Below are positions 16,414 through 24,976 of a stretch of 50,849 nt of DNA, piece by piece; the first letter of the stretch is position 1; each line of letters begins with the position of its first letter. The notes under the pieces were generated by a model. It worked only from the letters and a program-made list of their open reading frames with translations, was not told the origin of the DNA and searched no databases. This DNA is from Candidatus Dormiibacterota bacterium (GTDB lineage: Bacteria; Chloroflexota; Dormibacteria; Aeolococcales; Aeolococcaceae): assembly GCA_036495095.1 (NCBI GenBank), contig DASXNK010000108.1, forward strand, positions 1 to 50,849. Reading direction: 5' to 3'. Both the position numbers and the translations under genes were made by a program.

Positions 16414-17517
16414 GTGACGACGAGCACAGCTGACGGACCTCGGACGGCCGAGGAGACGGCCAAACCCCCGGAGGCGGTCCGGACCCGCACCGTGTTCTCC
16501 CTCTCCCTCGTCCTGGCGATCGCGCTGGTCACGCTGGTGGCCGGGGTGGTGGGCGGCCGGGCGACCGGCTCGTCGACCGGGTCGGGCGGAGGCGGCGGCG
16601 CCGCCGGGGCGGTGAGCGGGAAGAAGGTCGACGTCATCATCAAGGCGAGCGACTCCTCCTTCTGGCAGGTGATGCTGGCCGGAGCCAAGCAGGCCGGAGG
16701 CGACTTCGGGATCAGGGTGAGCACCTTCGGCCCCACCTCGGAGACCAACATCGACCAGCAGGTGCAGCTGGTCGAGAACTCCATCTCCCGCGGCGCCCAG
16801 GGCATCGTCATCGCCGCCAACTCGTCGGGGGCGCTGAACTCGGTGATCGACCGGGCGCGCAAGGCCGGGATCAGGGTGATCACCGTGGACACCCGGGTGA
16901 CCACGGCGTCCGAGGCCTTCGTGGGCACCGACAACATCAAGGCCGGCAGCCGCGCCGGGCAGCGGATGTGCGACCTCCTCAAGGCGCGCGGGAAGACCGC
17001 CGGGACGGTGATGATCGAGTCGTCGGTGGCCGGGATCCAGTCGCTGGCCGACCGTGACGCCGGTTTCCGCCAGGGTCTCGCCGGCGCCTGTCCCGACGTG
17101 ACCGCCTCGGCGGAACGCTACAACAACAACGACATCAACACCGCGGCCTCCCAGGTCAACGACGCGCTGACCTCCAACTCCCAGCTGCTCGGGGTGTTCG
17201 CCGACAACAACACCTCGGGCGTCGGCGCCGCGCGCGCGATCAAGGACAACCAGCTGGCCGGCAAGGTCGCGGTGGTCGCCTTCGACTCCGACGCGCAGGA
17301 GAACGCCGCCCTGGCCTCCGGCACCATCGACGCGCTGGTGGTGCAGAACCCGTACTTCTTCGGCTACCAGGGGGTGGTGCTGGCCGGGATGGCGATCGTC
17401 AATCGCATCCCGCCGCGCGACATCGACCCCGGCGCGGTGGTCGCCGACAAGGCGAACATGAACCAGCCCGACGTGAGGCTGCTGCTCGAGCCCCCGACCG
17501 CCAAGGCCGGCTCGTGA
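16414..17517 (+). CDS. Sugar ABC transporter substrate-binding protein (RbsB-like)
   Basis: Periplasmic-binding-protein fold of the ribose/galactose class (peripla_BP_4). An N-terminal anchor helix (about 27-47) and Gly/Ser linker lead to the binding domain beginning [25 protein letters not shown]; further landmarks are [37 protein letters not shown] and [29 protein letters not shown]. No lipobox, so it is probably membrane-anchored by the helix. Three starts are in frame: ATG 16399, GTG 16411 and GTG 16414; the last has GGGGAGG 5 nt upstream and is chosen. It is followed with a 4-nt overlap by the ATPase gene. Sugar specificity is unknown. Confidence 0.85.
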   Translation: MTTSTADGPRTAEETAKPPEAVRTRTVFSLSLVLAIALVTLVAGVVGGRATGSSTGSGGGGGAAGAVSGKKVDVIIKASDSSFWQVMLAGAKQAGGDFGIRVSTFGPTSETNIDQQVQLVENSISRGAQGIVIAANSSGALNSVIDRARKAGIRVITVDTRVTTASEAFVGTDNIKAGSRAGQRMCDLLKARGKTAGTVMIESSVAGIQSLADRDAGFRQGLAGACPDVTASAERYNNNDINTAASQVNDALTSNSQLLGVFADNNTSGVGAARAIKDNQLAGKVAVVAFDSDAQENAALASGTIDALVVQNPYFFGYQGVVLAGMAIVNRIPPRDIDPGAVVADKANMNQPDVRLLLEPPTAKAGS

Positions 17518-19082
17518 GCACCGCCGCCCCGGCTCCGCCCGCCACCGCGGTCCTCGAGCTGCGCGACGTGTCGAAGGCCTTCGGGCCGGTGCAGGCGCTC
17601 AGCAACGTGTCGCTGCGGCTGCTGCCCGGCCAGGTGCACTGCCTGGCCGGCGAGAACGGCGCCGGCAAGTCGACGCTGATCCGGGTGCTGACCGGCGCGC
17701 TGCGCCGGGACGGCGGCACCTACGAGATCGACGGCGAGCCGGTCACCACCGCCGCCCCGGCCACGCTGCGGGCCGCCGGGGTGCAGGCGGTCTACCAGGA
17801 GCTCAGCCTGCTTCCCCACCTGTCGGTGGCCGAGAACCTGTTCATGGGCAGGCTGCCCTCCCGCCGGGGGCTGGTCGACCGCGCCGAGCTGAACCGCCGT
17901 TCCCGGAAGGCGCTCGCCGAGGTGGGTCTCGACCGGGTCGACCCCACCGCCATCGTCGAGGGGCTGTCGGCGGCCACCCGGCAGCTGGTCGAGATCGCCA
18001 AGGTGCTCACCGCCGACTCGGTCAAGGTGATCGTCTTCGACGAGCCGACCACGGCGCTGACCGAGGCGGAGTCCGCCCGGCTGCTCGCGCTGATCCGGCG
18101 GCTGCGCAGCGAGGGCGTCGCCATGCTCTACGTCACCCACCGGCTCGAGGAGATGTTCGAGATCGGCGACTGGGTGACCGTGCTCCGCGACGGCGGCCTC
18201 TCCCAGAGCGGACCGATCGGGAACTACGACGAGGACCGCCTGATCACCGCGATGGTGGGCCGCGAGGTGACCGCGCTCTATCCTCCCTCGGAGCGGCGCG
18301 AGGAGGCGAAGCCGCGGCTCCGGGTGCGCGGGCTGCGGCGTCTTGCCGGTGGACCCAGCATCGACCTCGACGTCGCCGAGGGGGAGATCCTCGGGATCGG
18401 CGGGCTGCTGGGCTCCGGCCGCAGCGAGCTGCTGCTCTCGATCTTCGGCGCCGGTCCGATCCACGACGGCGAGATCCAGATCGACGGGCGGGTGGTGAAG
18501 CCGCACGGACCGCGCAGCATGATGAGCGCCGGCGTCGGCCTGCTCACCGAGGACCGCAAGGTGCTCGGCCTGCTCCCGGAGCTGTCGATCCGGGAGAACG
18601 TCACCATCGCCAGCCTGCGCAGCGGCTCGCGCCACGGTCTGCTGCCCGGGCGGGAGCAGGCCGCCGAGGCCGACGCGCTGCTCGACAGCCTGCGCCTGCG
18701 CGCCGGCTCCTACGACCAGCCGGTGTCGACCCTGTCGGGGGGCAATCAGCAGAAGGTGCTGCTCGCCCGCTGGCTGCTCACCAAGCCCAAGGTGCTGGTC
18801 TTCGACGAGCCCACCAAGGGCATCGACGTCGGTGCCAAGGGGGAGCTCTACGCCGTGATCCGTGACCTGGCCGACCGGGGGCTGGCGATCGTCGTCGTCT
18901 CCTCCTATCTTCCCGAGCTGCTCGGCCTCGCCGACCGGGTCCTGGTGCTCCGCGGCGGCGCCGTCGCCGGCGAGCTCGGCAGGGCCGCCTCCGAGGAGGA
19001 CGTGCTGCGGCTCGCCAGCGGCGGCGCGAGCCGGGCGAAGCCCTCGATCCCCGCGCCGGGGCAGGTGACCAGCGATGCCTAG
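17514..19082 (+). CDS. Sugar ABC transporter ATP-binding protein (RbsA/MglA-like, two NBDs)
   Basis: A 522-residue tandem ATPase energising a ribose/xylose/galactose-class importer. The first nucleotide-binding domain has Walker A GENGAGKS (46-53) and Walker [12 protein letters not shown]; the second has the degenerate Walker [11 protein letters not shown] typical of RbsA, signature [16 protein letters not shown] and Walker [17 protein letters not shown]. Starts at GTG 17514, overlapping the preceding stop by 4 nt (GTGA), and ends overlapping the permease ATG by 8 nt, so translation is probably coupled. Confidence 0.9.
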   Translation: MSTAAPAPPATAVLELRDVSKAFGPVQALSNVSLRLLPGQVHCLAGENGAGKSTLIRVLTGALRRDGGTYEIDGEPVTTAAPATLRAAGVQAVYQELSLLPHLSVAENLFMGRLPSRRGLVDRAELNRRSRKALAEVGLDRVDPTAIVEGLSAATRQLVEIAKVLTADSVKVIVFDEPTTALTEAESARLLALIRRLRSEGVAMLYVTHRLEEMFEIGDWVTVLRDGGLSQSGPIGNYDEDRLITAMVGREVTALYPPSERREEAKPRLRVRGLRRLAGGPSIDLDVAEGEILGIGGLLGSGRSELLLSIFGAGPIHDGEIQIDGRVVKPHGPRSMMSAGVGLLTEDRKVLGLLPELSIRENVTIASLRSGSRHGLLPGREQAAEADALLDSLRLRAGSYDQPVSTLSGGNQQKVLLARWLLTKPKVLVFDEPTKGIDVGAKGELYAVIRDLADRGLAIVVVSSYLPELLGLADRVLVLRGGAVAGELGRAASEEDVLRLASGGASRAKPSIPAPGQVTSDA

Positions 19083-20136
19083 GCTGATCTGGCGCGAACC
19101 CATCCTCACCACCACGATCACCAGCGCACCGGCGGCGACCGCGCCCGCGGGCGACGCACCGGCGCCGCCGCGCACCCGGGTGCTCACCCTCGGCGACATC
19201 GCCGGCCGCGAGAGCGGCGGGCTGGTGGTGCTGCTCGTCGCGGTCGGCGCCCTGACGCTGGCGAGCAACGAGTTCCTCACCGGGGGCAACCTCTCCAACC
19301 TGGCGCGGCAGGTCGCGATCTTCGGGATCATCGCCGTCGGCCAGCTGCTGGTGATCCTCACCGCGGGCATCGACCTGTCGGTGGGCTCGGTGCTGGGCCT
19401 GTCCGGCGCGGTCACCGCGCAGCTGCTCGTCGCCGGGATGGCGGCGCCGGTCGCCATCCTCGTCGGGCTGGCCATCGGTGGCGCGCTGGGGGTGGCGAAC
19501 GGGCTGCTGGTCACCAGGTTCAAGCTGCCCCCCTTCATCGCCACCCTGGGCATGCTGGGCATCGCCCGCGGGGTCGTGCTGGTCATCACCGACGCGAAGA
19601 CGGTGCAGGGAAACGGGCTGCCCGACGCCTTCCAGGCGATCGCGAACGGCACCATCCTCGGCATCCCGAACCTGCTGATCATCGCCGTCGCGGTGACCGT
19701 CGCGGTGTGGTTCATGCTCACCCGCACCGTCTTCGGCCGGTACATCTATGCGGTCGGCTCCAACCCGGAGTCGGCGCGGCTCGCCGGTGTCCCCGTCGCC
19801 ATGGTGACGGTCGCCGTCTACGCCATCTCCGGCCTGCTCGCCGGGCTCGGCGGGGTGCTGCTGACCTCCCGCCTGGGTGCGGGCATCCCCACCGCCGGCA
19901 CCGGGTTCGAGCTGAACGCGATCGCCGCCTGCGTCATCGGCGGCGCCAGCCTCTTCGGCGCCAAGGGCAGCGCCCTCGGCGCCGCGGCCGGAGCGCTGAT
20001 CATGGGCGTGCTGAACAACGGCGGCAACCTGCTGGCGATCAACGCGTTCTACCTGCAGATCGCGATCGGCGTCCTGATCCTGGTCGCGGTCGGGTTCGAC
20101 CAGATGAACACCCGGAACGCCCAGCGGGGCAGCTGA
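19075..20136 (+). CDS. Sugar ABC transporter permease (RbsC-like)
   Basis: Membrane channel subunit of 353 residues with 8-10 hydrophobic helices from about residue 45. Family landmarks are ILTAGIDLSVGSVLGLSGAV (helix 2-3), NGLLVTRFKLPPFIATLGMLGIARG and GFELNAIAACVIGGASLFGAKGSALGAAAGALIMGVLNNG near the C-terminus, matching RbsC/FrcC-type permeases. The start overlaps the ATPase stop; the first 45 residues are a variable Ala/Pro/Thr-rich cytoplasmic tail. It pairs with the RbsB- and RbsA-like proteins. Confidence 0.9.
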   Translation: MPRLIWREPILTTTITSAPAATAPAGDAPAPPRTRVLTLGDIAGRESGGLVVLLVAVGALTLASNEFLTGGNLSNLARQVAIFGIIAVGQLLVILTAGIDLSVGSVLGLSGAVTAQLLVAGMAAPVAILVGLAIGGALGVANGLLVTRFKLPPFIATLGMLGIARGVVLVITDAKTVQGNGLPDAFQAIANGTILGIPNLLIIAVAVTVAVWFMLTRTVFGRYIYAVGSNPESARLAGVPVAMVTVAVYAISGLLAGLGGVLLTSRLGAGIPTAGTGFELNAIAACVIGGASLFGAKGSALGAAAGALIMGVLNNGGNLLAINAFYLQIAIGVLILVAVGFDQMNTRNAQRGS

Positions 20137-20153
20137 CCGGCGGGAGCGCCGCA

Positions 20154-21077
20154 ATGACAGTCGTCGTTCTCGGCGAGGCGCTGATCGACCTCGTCGAGGC
20201 GCCGGACGGGTCCTACGTCGCCCACCCCGGGGGGTCTCCCGCCAACACCGCGGTCGCGCTGGCGCGGCTGGGCACGCCCGTCGCCTTCGCGGGACGCCTG
20301 TCCGGCGACGGGTTCGGGCGCCGCCTGCGCGCCCACCTCGAGACCAACGGGGTCGACCTCGGTCTCAGCGTCGACGCGGCCGAGCCGACCACGCTCGCGG
20401 TGGTGGAGCTCGACGCCCGCGGCGGCGCCGGGTACACCTTCTATGTCGAGGGCACCACCACGGCGACCTGGGCGGCGTCGGAGCTCCCCACCGACCTCCC
20501 CGAGCAGGTGAACGCGATCCACACCGGGTCGGTGGCGCTCGCGCTGCCCTCGGGGGCCGAGGCCATCGGCGACCTGCTCCGGCGCGAGCAGGGCCGGCGT
20601 GCGATCTCCCTCGACCCCAACGTGCGCCATCCGTTCGCCGGCGATCGCGAGACCTACCGCCGCCGCCTGGAGGGCTGGTTGAGATGCGCCAGCCTGGTCA
20701 AGGTGAGCCTGGAGGACCTCCAGTGGGTCCACCCCGGCGAGGCGGTCACCGAGATCGGCCGGCGCTGGCGCGGGCTTGGACCCGCGCTCGTGGTCGTCAC
20801 CCTCGGCGGGGCGGGGTGCATGGCGTTCGTCGGTGGCGAGGAGATCACCCGTGCGGCGACGCCGGTGACGCTCGTGGACACCATCGGTGCCGGCGACTCG
20901 TTCACCGCGGGCCTGCTCGACTGGCTGGACCGGCACCACCGCCTCGGCCCCGCCGGCCCCGCGGCGCTCACCGCGCCCGAGGTGGTGGCCGCGTTGGACT
21001 TCGCGAGCGAGGTGGCGTCGATCACGGTGAGCCGGGCCGGGGCGGACCCGCCGTTTCGGCGGGAGTTGGGGGACTGA
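20154..21077 (+). CDS. PfkB-family carbohydrate kinase (fructokinase/ribokinase-like)
   Basis: Phosphorylates a sugar, presumably the one imported by the adjoining ABC system. The 307-residue protein shows the PfkB N-terminal signature (GEALIDLVEA; HPGGSPANTAVALARLG at about 24-40) and the ATP/anion-hole signature DTIGAGDSFTAGLL (about 243-256) with the catalytic Asp of GAGD. ATG 20154 has GGGAG upstream and lies 17 nt after the permease stop; longer upstream frames are in a wrong register with the transporter. The motifs fit fructokinase best, but ribokinase or another ketose kinase is possible. Confidence 0.85.
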   Translation: MTVVVLGEALIDLVEAPDGSYVAHPGGSPANTAVALARLGTPVAFAGRLSGDGFGRRLRAHLETNGVDLGLSVDAAEPTTLAVVELDARGGAGYTFYVEGTTTATWAASELPTDLPEQVNAIHTGSVALALPSGAEAIGDLLRREQGRRAISLDPNVRHPFAGDRETYRRRLEGWLRCASLVKVSLEDLQWVHPGEAVTEIGRRWRGLGPALVVVTLGGAGCMAFVGGEEITRAATPVTLVDTIGAGDSFTAGLLDWLDRHHRLGPAGPAALTAPEVVAALDFASEVASITVSRAGADPPFRRELGD

Positions 21078-21118
21078 TCCCCGGCCGGACGGGACCGTGC
21101 AATCCCTCCGGCGACGTC

Positions 21119-21136
21119 GGTGAGGTGCATCTCACC
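21119..21136. promoter_or_regulatory. Inverted repeat GGTGAG-N6-CTCACC
   Basis: Six-base arms at 21119-21124 and 21131-21136 downstream of the PfkB stop. It may be part of a weak terminator or an operator of the following gene. Confidence 0.3.
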
Positions 21137-21163
21137 CTGCGGCTACATGTGGCAGAAACATGT

Positions 21164-21177
21164 GTGGACATGTCCAC
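21164..21177. promoter_or_regulatory. 14-bp perfect palindrome GTGGACATGTCCAC
   Basis: An even palindrome with an ACATGT core; two more ACATGT copies occur at 21145 and 21158 within 35 bp. Clustered half-sites upstream of the peptidase gene suggest a regulator-binding region. Confidence 0.45.
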
Positions 21178-21234
21178 CCGGCGCGCAATCGCGCCCAGAG
21201 CGTCGCCATGCAACGCGGCGGAAACGACCGCAGT

Positions 21235-21334
21235 GGCGAGTGATTAAGGTCTCTCGCCGCGCGTAGGTTGCGCGCAATCCGGAGCGTCGAGTCGGTGCCC
21301 GCCGCAGTGATGCGGCAGACCGGCACAGAGCCGG
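21235..21334 (+). ncRNA. Structured 5' leader candidate (four consecutive hairpins)
   Basis: In 100 nt there are four pairable helices: GGCGAG/CTCGCC (21235-21240 with 21253-21258), CGCGC/GCGCG (21258-21262 with 21270-21274), GCCGCA-GTGA-TGCGGC with a GNRA tetraloop (21301-21316), and CCGGC/GCCGG (21320-21324 with 21330-21334). The first two share one base. The structure ends 40 nt before ATG 21375. I cannot match it to a known riboswitch class; GC-rich DNA forms hairpins by chance, so this is tentative. Confidence 0.35.
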
Positions 21335-21374
21335 CGAATGGGTCGAGATCATCCGCAGTGGAAGGTGTACCGAC

Positions 21375-22367
21375 ATGCTCAAGTTCCTCACCGTACGAGG
21401 TGCCGCGCTCATCGCCCTGGCGACGCTCACGGGCTGCGCCAGCGCCGCCGTGCTCGAGCGGCCCCTGGCCGCGAATGCGCCCACGGTGGCGACGGCGCCG
21501 CAGATCGTCGAGGCCGCGGGCACCTCGCCCGCGGTCCTCGACACCTCGCAGCCCACCCCCGCGGCCACATCGATGCCCATGCCGGCGACAACTCCGACAG
21601 CCATCCGCTTCCGCCCGGCGCCGTTACGGCCGGCGCCGGTGCGGACGCCGGTGACCAGGGCGGTCCCGGCGGCGGTCGCCGCACTGCCGCCGCACCCCGC
21701 CGCTGCGCTGCGGCCGCTCACCGCCGCGAGCGGCAACTGGTCCGGGTACGTCGAGGCCGGCTCCTTCTCGCAGGTCTCGGGGTCGTGGACCGAGCCGACC
21801 GTGCGCTGCACCGCGCCGGACGCGACCCTGGCGCTCTGGGTGGGCCTGGGCGGCGACGGCTCGCTGCCGCTGTACCAGGCGGGGTCGGGAGCGATGTGCC
21901 GGAACGGGTCGCCGGTGCACTTCCTCTGGTACGAGCTGCTCACCGCCGCGCAGCAGCCGCCGCAGGTGATCGTGCGCGAGATCGCACCCGGCGACGTGGT
22001 CGCGGTCTCGGTGGGCCTCCGCGGCGCCGGGGGCGGCGGCAGCATCCAGCTGGCCGACCGCACCGCCGGCTACGCCACGACCGTCGGCTTCGCCGCCCCG
22101 GAGACCACCCTCGACACCGCCGAGTGGATCACCGAGGCGACCACCACGCCGTCGACGGGCACGATCACCCCGCTCGCCGACTTCGGCACCGTCGACTTCC
22201 ACTCCTGCACCGCGAACCAGGGCACGGAGGGAATCGGGAGCGCCGCTGCCGGTCACCTCACCGCGCTGCTGCTCCACGACGCCAGCGGAGGCACCGCCAC
22301 CCCCGGCGGCGTCAGCCCCGACGGCTCCGGGCCCGGCGGCTCCTTCTCCGTGACCTACGGTCGATGA
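21375..22367 (+). CDS. Glutamic peptidase (G1/eqolisin, A4 family) lipoprotein
   Basis: Acid-acting secreted endopeptidase family best known from fungi (scytalidoglutamic peptidase). The 330-residue protein has a lipobox LTGC (Cys21), a Thr/Pro/Ala-rich tether (about 25-115), and the catalytic beta-sandwich from SGNWSGYV (about 120). Family features are VSGSWTEPTV, WVGLGGDGSLPLYQAG with the candidate catalytic Gln, and DTAEWITEA with the candidate catalytic Glu; the pattern 'AEWI.E' is diagnostic. It would act on the outer surface. The stop lies 1 nt from the convergent CHRD-gene stop. Confidence 0.8.
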   Translation: MLKFLTVRGAALIALATLTGCASAAVLERPLAANAPTVATAPQIVEAAGTSPAVLDTSQPTPAATSMPMPATTPTAIRFRPAPLRPAPVRTPVTRAVPAAVAALPPHPAAALRPLTAASGNWSGYVEAGSFSQVSGSWTEPTVRCTAPDATLALWVGLGGDGSLPLYQAGSGAMCRNGSPVHFLWYELLTAAQQPPQVIVREIAPGDVVAVSVGLRGAGGGGSIQLADRTAGYATTVGFAAPETTLDTAEWITEATTTPSTGTITPLADFGTVDFHSCTANQGTEGIGSAAAGHLTALLLHDASGGTATPGGVSPDGSGPGGSFSVTYGR

Positions 22368-22368
22368 G

Positions 22369-23196
22369 CTACGACGCGACCACGTTGCCGCAGCTGATCG
22401 GCGTGAACTCCGGCCCGTTCAGCCCGGGTCCGCGGTGGACGTTGACGTACCAGGTGCCGAACTCGGGAGCGTCCTTCACGGTGGTGGTCGACTCGGCGTG
22501 GCCCTTGGCGTCGGCCTGCAGCGCGGTGAGCGGGATCGCCACCGAGCCCTGGGCCTCGCAGCGGCCGTTGTGGATGTGCGCCGGGTGGGACGTGCTCGGC
22601 TCGAGGCCGTCGAGCACGACCTTGACGGTGAGCTCCCTGGTGCCGGGGTCGCGGATGAGGGTGGCGGTGCCGGTGACGTTGTCGCCGGCGGCGCCGTTCG
22701 GTCCCATCGCCAGCTGCCCGGGATGGCCGGTCAGGTCGGCGCAGACGATCGACTTCTTCTCCGCCGGGGTGCCGGTGGTCGGGCCCGTGTGGAAGTGCAC
22801 GTAGGCGCCGGTGGGCACGGCGGGCACGTTCGGCACCTTGGTGGTGACATCGACCACACCCTTGTCGTCGGGCATCCCCGGGTTGAGGGTGTAGAGGATG
22901 TCGCCGGGCGCCCCGGCGCAGGTGCCCTTGTGGATGTGCGAGGGCATCGCCACCTTGGGCGCAGCGCCGGTGACGTGGAGGCTGACGGTGAGCACCTGGG
23001 TGCCGGCGTCGTAGGCGATGGTGGCGGTGCCGGTGGGGACGTGGGCCAGCTGTGCCGACGCCTTGGTGGCGGCGGCGGCGCCGCCGCCGGCGGAGGGCTG
23101 CGCCGAGGGAGGGGGGGCGCTGCCTCCGCAGGCGGCCAGGGCGGCGGCCGCGGCCAGGGCACCGAACACACCACGACCCGTGCGCGTACTGATCAC
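22369..23196 (-). CDS. CHRD-like domain lipoprotein (two repeats)
   Basis: Lipoprotein (Cys23 in LAACGG) of 275 residues with two copies of a beta domain that include a HIHxGxC motif: PSHIHKGTCAGAPGDILYTL (about 87-105) and PAHIHNGRCEAQGSVAIPL (about 205-223), each with TGTATxxxDxGTxxLTV strands before it. This resembles the CHRD domain, a chordin-derived module in bacterial surface proteins. The HIH/Cys cluster could bind a metal, which is inference. Enzymatic function is not evident. Confidence 0.65.
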   Translation of the reverse strand: MISTRTGRGVFGALAAAAALAACGGSAPPPSAQPSAGGGAAAATKASAQLAHVPTGTATIAYDAGTQVLTVSLHVTGAAPKVAMPSHIHKGTCAGAPGDILYTLNPGMPDDKGVVDVTTKVPNVPAVPTGAYVHFHTGPTTGTPAEKKSIVCADLTGHPGQLAMGPNGAAGDNVTGTATLIRDPGTRELTVKVVLDGLEPSTSHPAHIHNGRCEAQGSVAIPLTALQADAKGHAESTTTVKDAPEFGTWYVNVHRGPGLNGPEFTPISCGNVVAS

Positions 23197-23240
23197 CGTC
23201 AGCCTCCTCTCAGCTCCACATCCTCGCGACGCGCGATTCT

Positions 23241-23280
23241 AGCCGGGCCGCCCCCCGGTGGGGGAGGGGTGGGCCCGGCT
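23241..23280 (-). terminator. Terminator after the ECF42 gene
   Basis: Arms AGCCGGGCC (23241-23249) and GGCCCGGCT (23272-23280) pair perfectly, with an inner CCCCC/GGGGG helix. It starts at the ECF42 stop codon on the minus strand, so it should end that transcript before the CHRD gene. Confidence 0.6.
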
Positions 23281-24506
23281 CAGCCATCCAGCTGGGCCAG
23301 CCGGCCGGCGAGGAAGTCGCGCTCGACGGCGTTCTCGGTGAGCGCCAGCGCCTCCTCGTAGGCCACCCGCGCCTCGGCGGTACGGTCGAGGCGGCGGAGG
23401 AAGTCGGCCCGGGCCGCCGCCAGGTAGCTGTAGCCGGCGAGCTGCGGCTCGGCCGCCAGGGCCTCGAGCGCCACCAGCCCCGCCTCGGGGCCGCGGGCGA
23501 GGCCGAGGGCGACGGCGCGGTTCAGCGCGACCACCGGTGACGGCCAGAGCTGGGCCAGGAGGTCGTAGAGGGCCACCACCTCGCGCCAGTCGGTGTCCTG
23601 CCAGCTCGGTGCCTCGGCGTGGACGGCGGCGATCGCCGCCATCAGCGCGAACCGCCCCGGCGGCCGGCGCCGCAACGCCTCCCCCACCAGGGCGAGGCCC
23701 TCGCCGATCGCCCGCCGGTCCCACCGGGCGCGGTCCTGGTCGGCGAGCAGCAGCAGCCGGCCGTCGTCGCCCAGCCGGCTGGCCCGGCGGGCGTCGGTGA
23801 GCAGGATCAGCGCCAGCAGGCCGGCGACGTCGGCGTCGGCGGGGAGCAGGGTCCGCAGCATCCGGGCCAGGTCGAGGGAACGCTCGACCAGGTCACCGCG
23901 GACCAGGCCGTCGCCCACCGGGGCGGTGTGCCCGGTGGTGAACAGGAGGTGCACCACGGTGAGCACCGCCTCGATGCGGGCGGGCAGATCCTCGGCGGGC
24001 GGCACCCGGTAGGGGATCCGCGCCGCCGCGATCTTCCTCTTGGCCCGGGTGATCCGCGCCGCCATGGTGGGCTCGCTCACCAGGAAGGCGCGGCCCACCT
24101 CCGCGGTGGTGAGCCCGCAGAGCAGCCGCAGGGTGAGCGCCACCTGGCTCTCCAGGGCGATCGCCGGATGGCAGCAGGTGAAGATCAGCCGCAGCCGGTC
24201 GTCGGGGACATCGTGCTCGCCGGTCTCCCCGGGCCCGGGGGCGACCTGGTCGTCGAGGAGCAGCGGCAGGGTGCGCCGCAACTGCTCCTGCCGGCGGAGC
24301 AGGTCGACGCCGCGCCGCCGCGCCACCGTGGTCAGCCAGGCGCTGGGATTCGCGGGGATGCCGCGGGACGTCCAGGTGCTGAGCGCCCGGGCGTAGGCGT
24401 CCTGCACGCACTCCTCGGCGAGGTCGATGTCGCGGGTGGTGCGCACCGTCGCGGCGAGCACGAAGGCCCACTCGCGACGGTGCGCCTCGGCGACCGCCGC
24501 CGCCAC
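23280..24506 (-). CDS. ECF42-type RNA polymerase sigma factor with C-terminal TPR-like extension
   Basis: Extracytoplasmic-function sigma factor of the ECF42 (formerly SigJ/YlxA-like DUF6596) group. The 408-residue protein has region 2 (about 8-75, EECVQDAYARALSTW), region 4 (about 105-160, VALTLRLLCGLTTAEVGRAFLVSEPTMAARITRAKRKI) and a long helical C-terminus (about 175-408) with DUF6596 and tetratricopeptide-like repeats, which in this group replaces an anti-sigma factor in control. Start GTG 24506 gives the conserved start of region 2. Gene order DGPF protein then sigma, both minus, is the hallmark of ECF42 loci, and supports the assignment. Confidence 0.85.
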   Translation of the reverse strand: MAAAVAEAHRREWAFVLAATVRTTRDIDLAEECVQDAYARALSTWTSRGIPANPSAWLTTVARRRGVDLLRRQEQLRRTLPLLLDDQVAPGPGETGEHDVPDDRLRLIFTCCHPAIALESQVALTLRLLCGLTTAEVGRAFLVSEPTMAARITRAKRKIAAARIPYRVPPAEDLPARIEAVLTVVHLLFTTGHTAPVGDGLVRGDLVERSLDLARMLRTLLPADADVAGLLALILLTDARRASRLGDDGRLLLLADQDRARWDRRAIGEGLALVGEALRRRPPGRFALMAAIAAVHAEAPSWQDTDWREVVALYDLLAQLWPSPVVALNRAVALGLARGPEAGLVALEALAAEPQLAGYSYLAAARADFLRRLDRTAEARVAYEEALALTENAVERDFLAGRLAQLDG

Positions 24507-24535
24507 CGCGGAGGCGGCCGCCGGAGGCGCGCCGG

Positions 24536-24883
24536 TCAGTCGAAGACCATCACGGGGCGAACCTCGACGCCGCCGAACCGTGCGGGGACGTCCTTGGCGA
24601 TGGCGATCGCCTCGTCGAGGTCGGCGGCCTCGACCATGTAGTAGCCGCCGAGCGCCTCCTTGGTCTCGGCGAAGGGGCCGTCGGTGACCGCCACGTTGCC
24701 GGCGGCGTCGCGGCGGATCGAGGTGGCGGTGCTCGTGGGCTGGAGCGCGTTGCCCCCGCGGAGCACGGCGCCGTGCTTGGTGCCGAAGTCCTGGTGTGCC
24801 TTCATCACCTGCTCGAAGGTCGCCTGCTCGGCGTTGGCATAGGACGCCTCGTCCTCGTGGATCAGGATCAGGTACTGCGCCAT
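24536..24883 (-). CDS. DGPF-domain (YCII-related) protein
   Basis: A 115-residue ferredoxin-like-fold protein of the YCII superfamily: it starts MAQYLILIHEDE and contains the name-giving motif DGPFAETKEALGGYY (about 68-82). DGPF proteins are the usual genomic partners and targets of ECF42 sigma factors; their reaction is unknown. ATG 24883 follows GGGAG; a frame extending to 24925 adds a non-conserved N-terminus. Its stop is 30 nt upstream of the sigma gene start. Confidence 0.85.
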   Translation of the reverse strand: MAQYLILIHEDEASYANAEQATFEQVMKAHQDFGTKHGAVLRGGNALQPTSTATSIRRDAAGNVAVTDGPFAETKEALGGYYMVEAADLDEAIAIAKDVPARFGGVEVRPVMVFD

Positions 24884-24976
24884 GGCCTGTTCGTCTCCCT
24901 GCTGGCCCGGCTGTTGGGGCCTCATGCTACCCCGACGAATGGAAACCGCCCGGATCGACAGCCCGCGGCGACGAGA

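Noticed and set aside
21235-21374. Assignment of the leader to a c-di-GMP or c-di-AMP riboswitch
   Set aside because: The conserved GCAAACC/ACGCA motifs of the c-di-GMP class and the conserved cores of the ydaO class are not visible; kept only as a structured-leader candidate.
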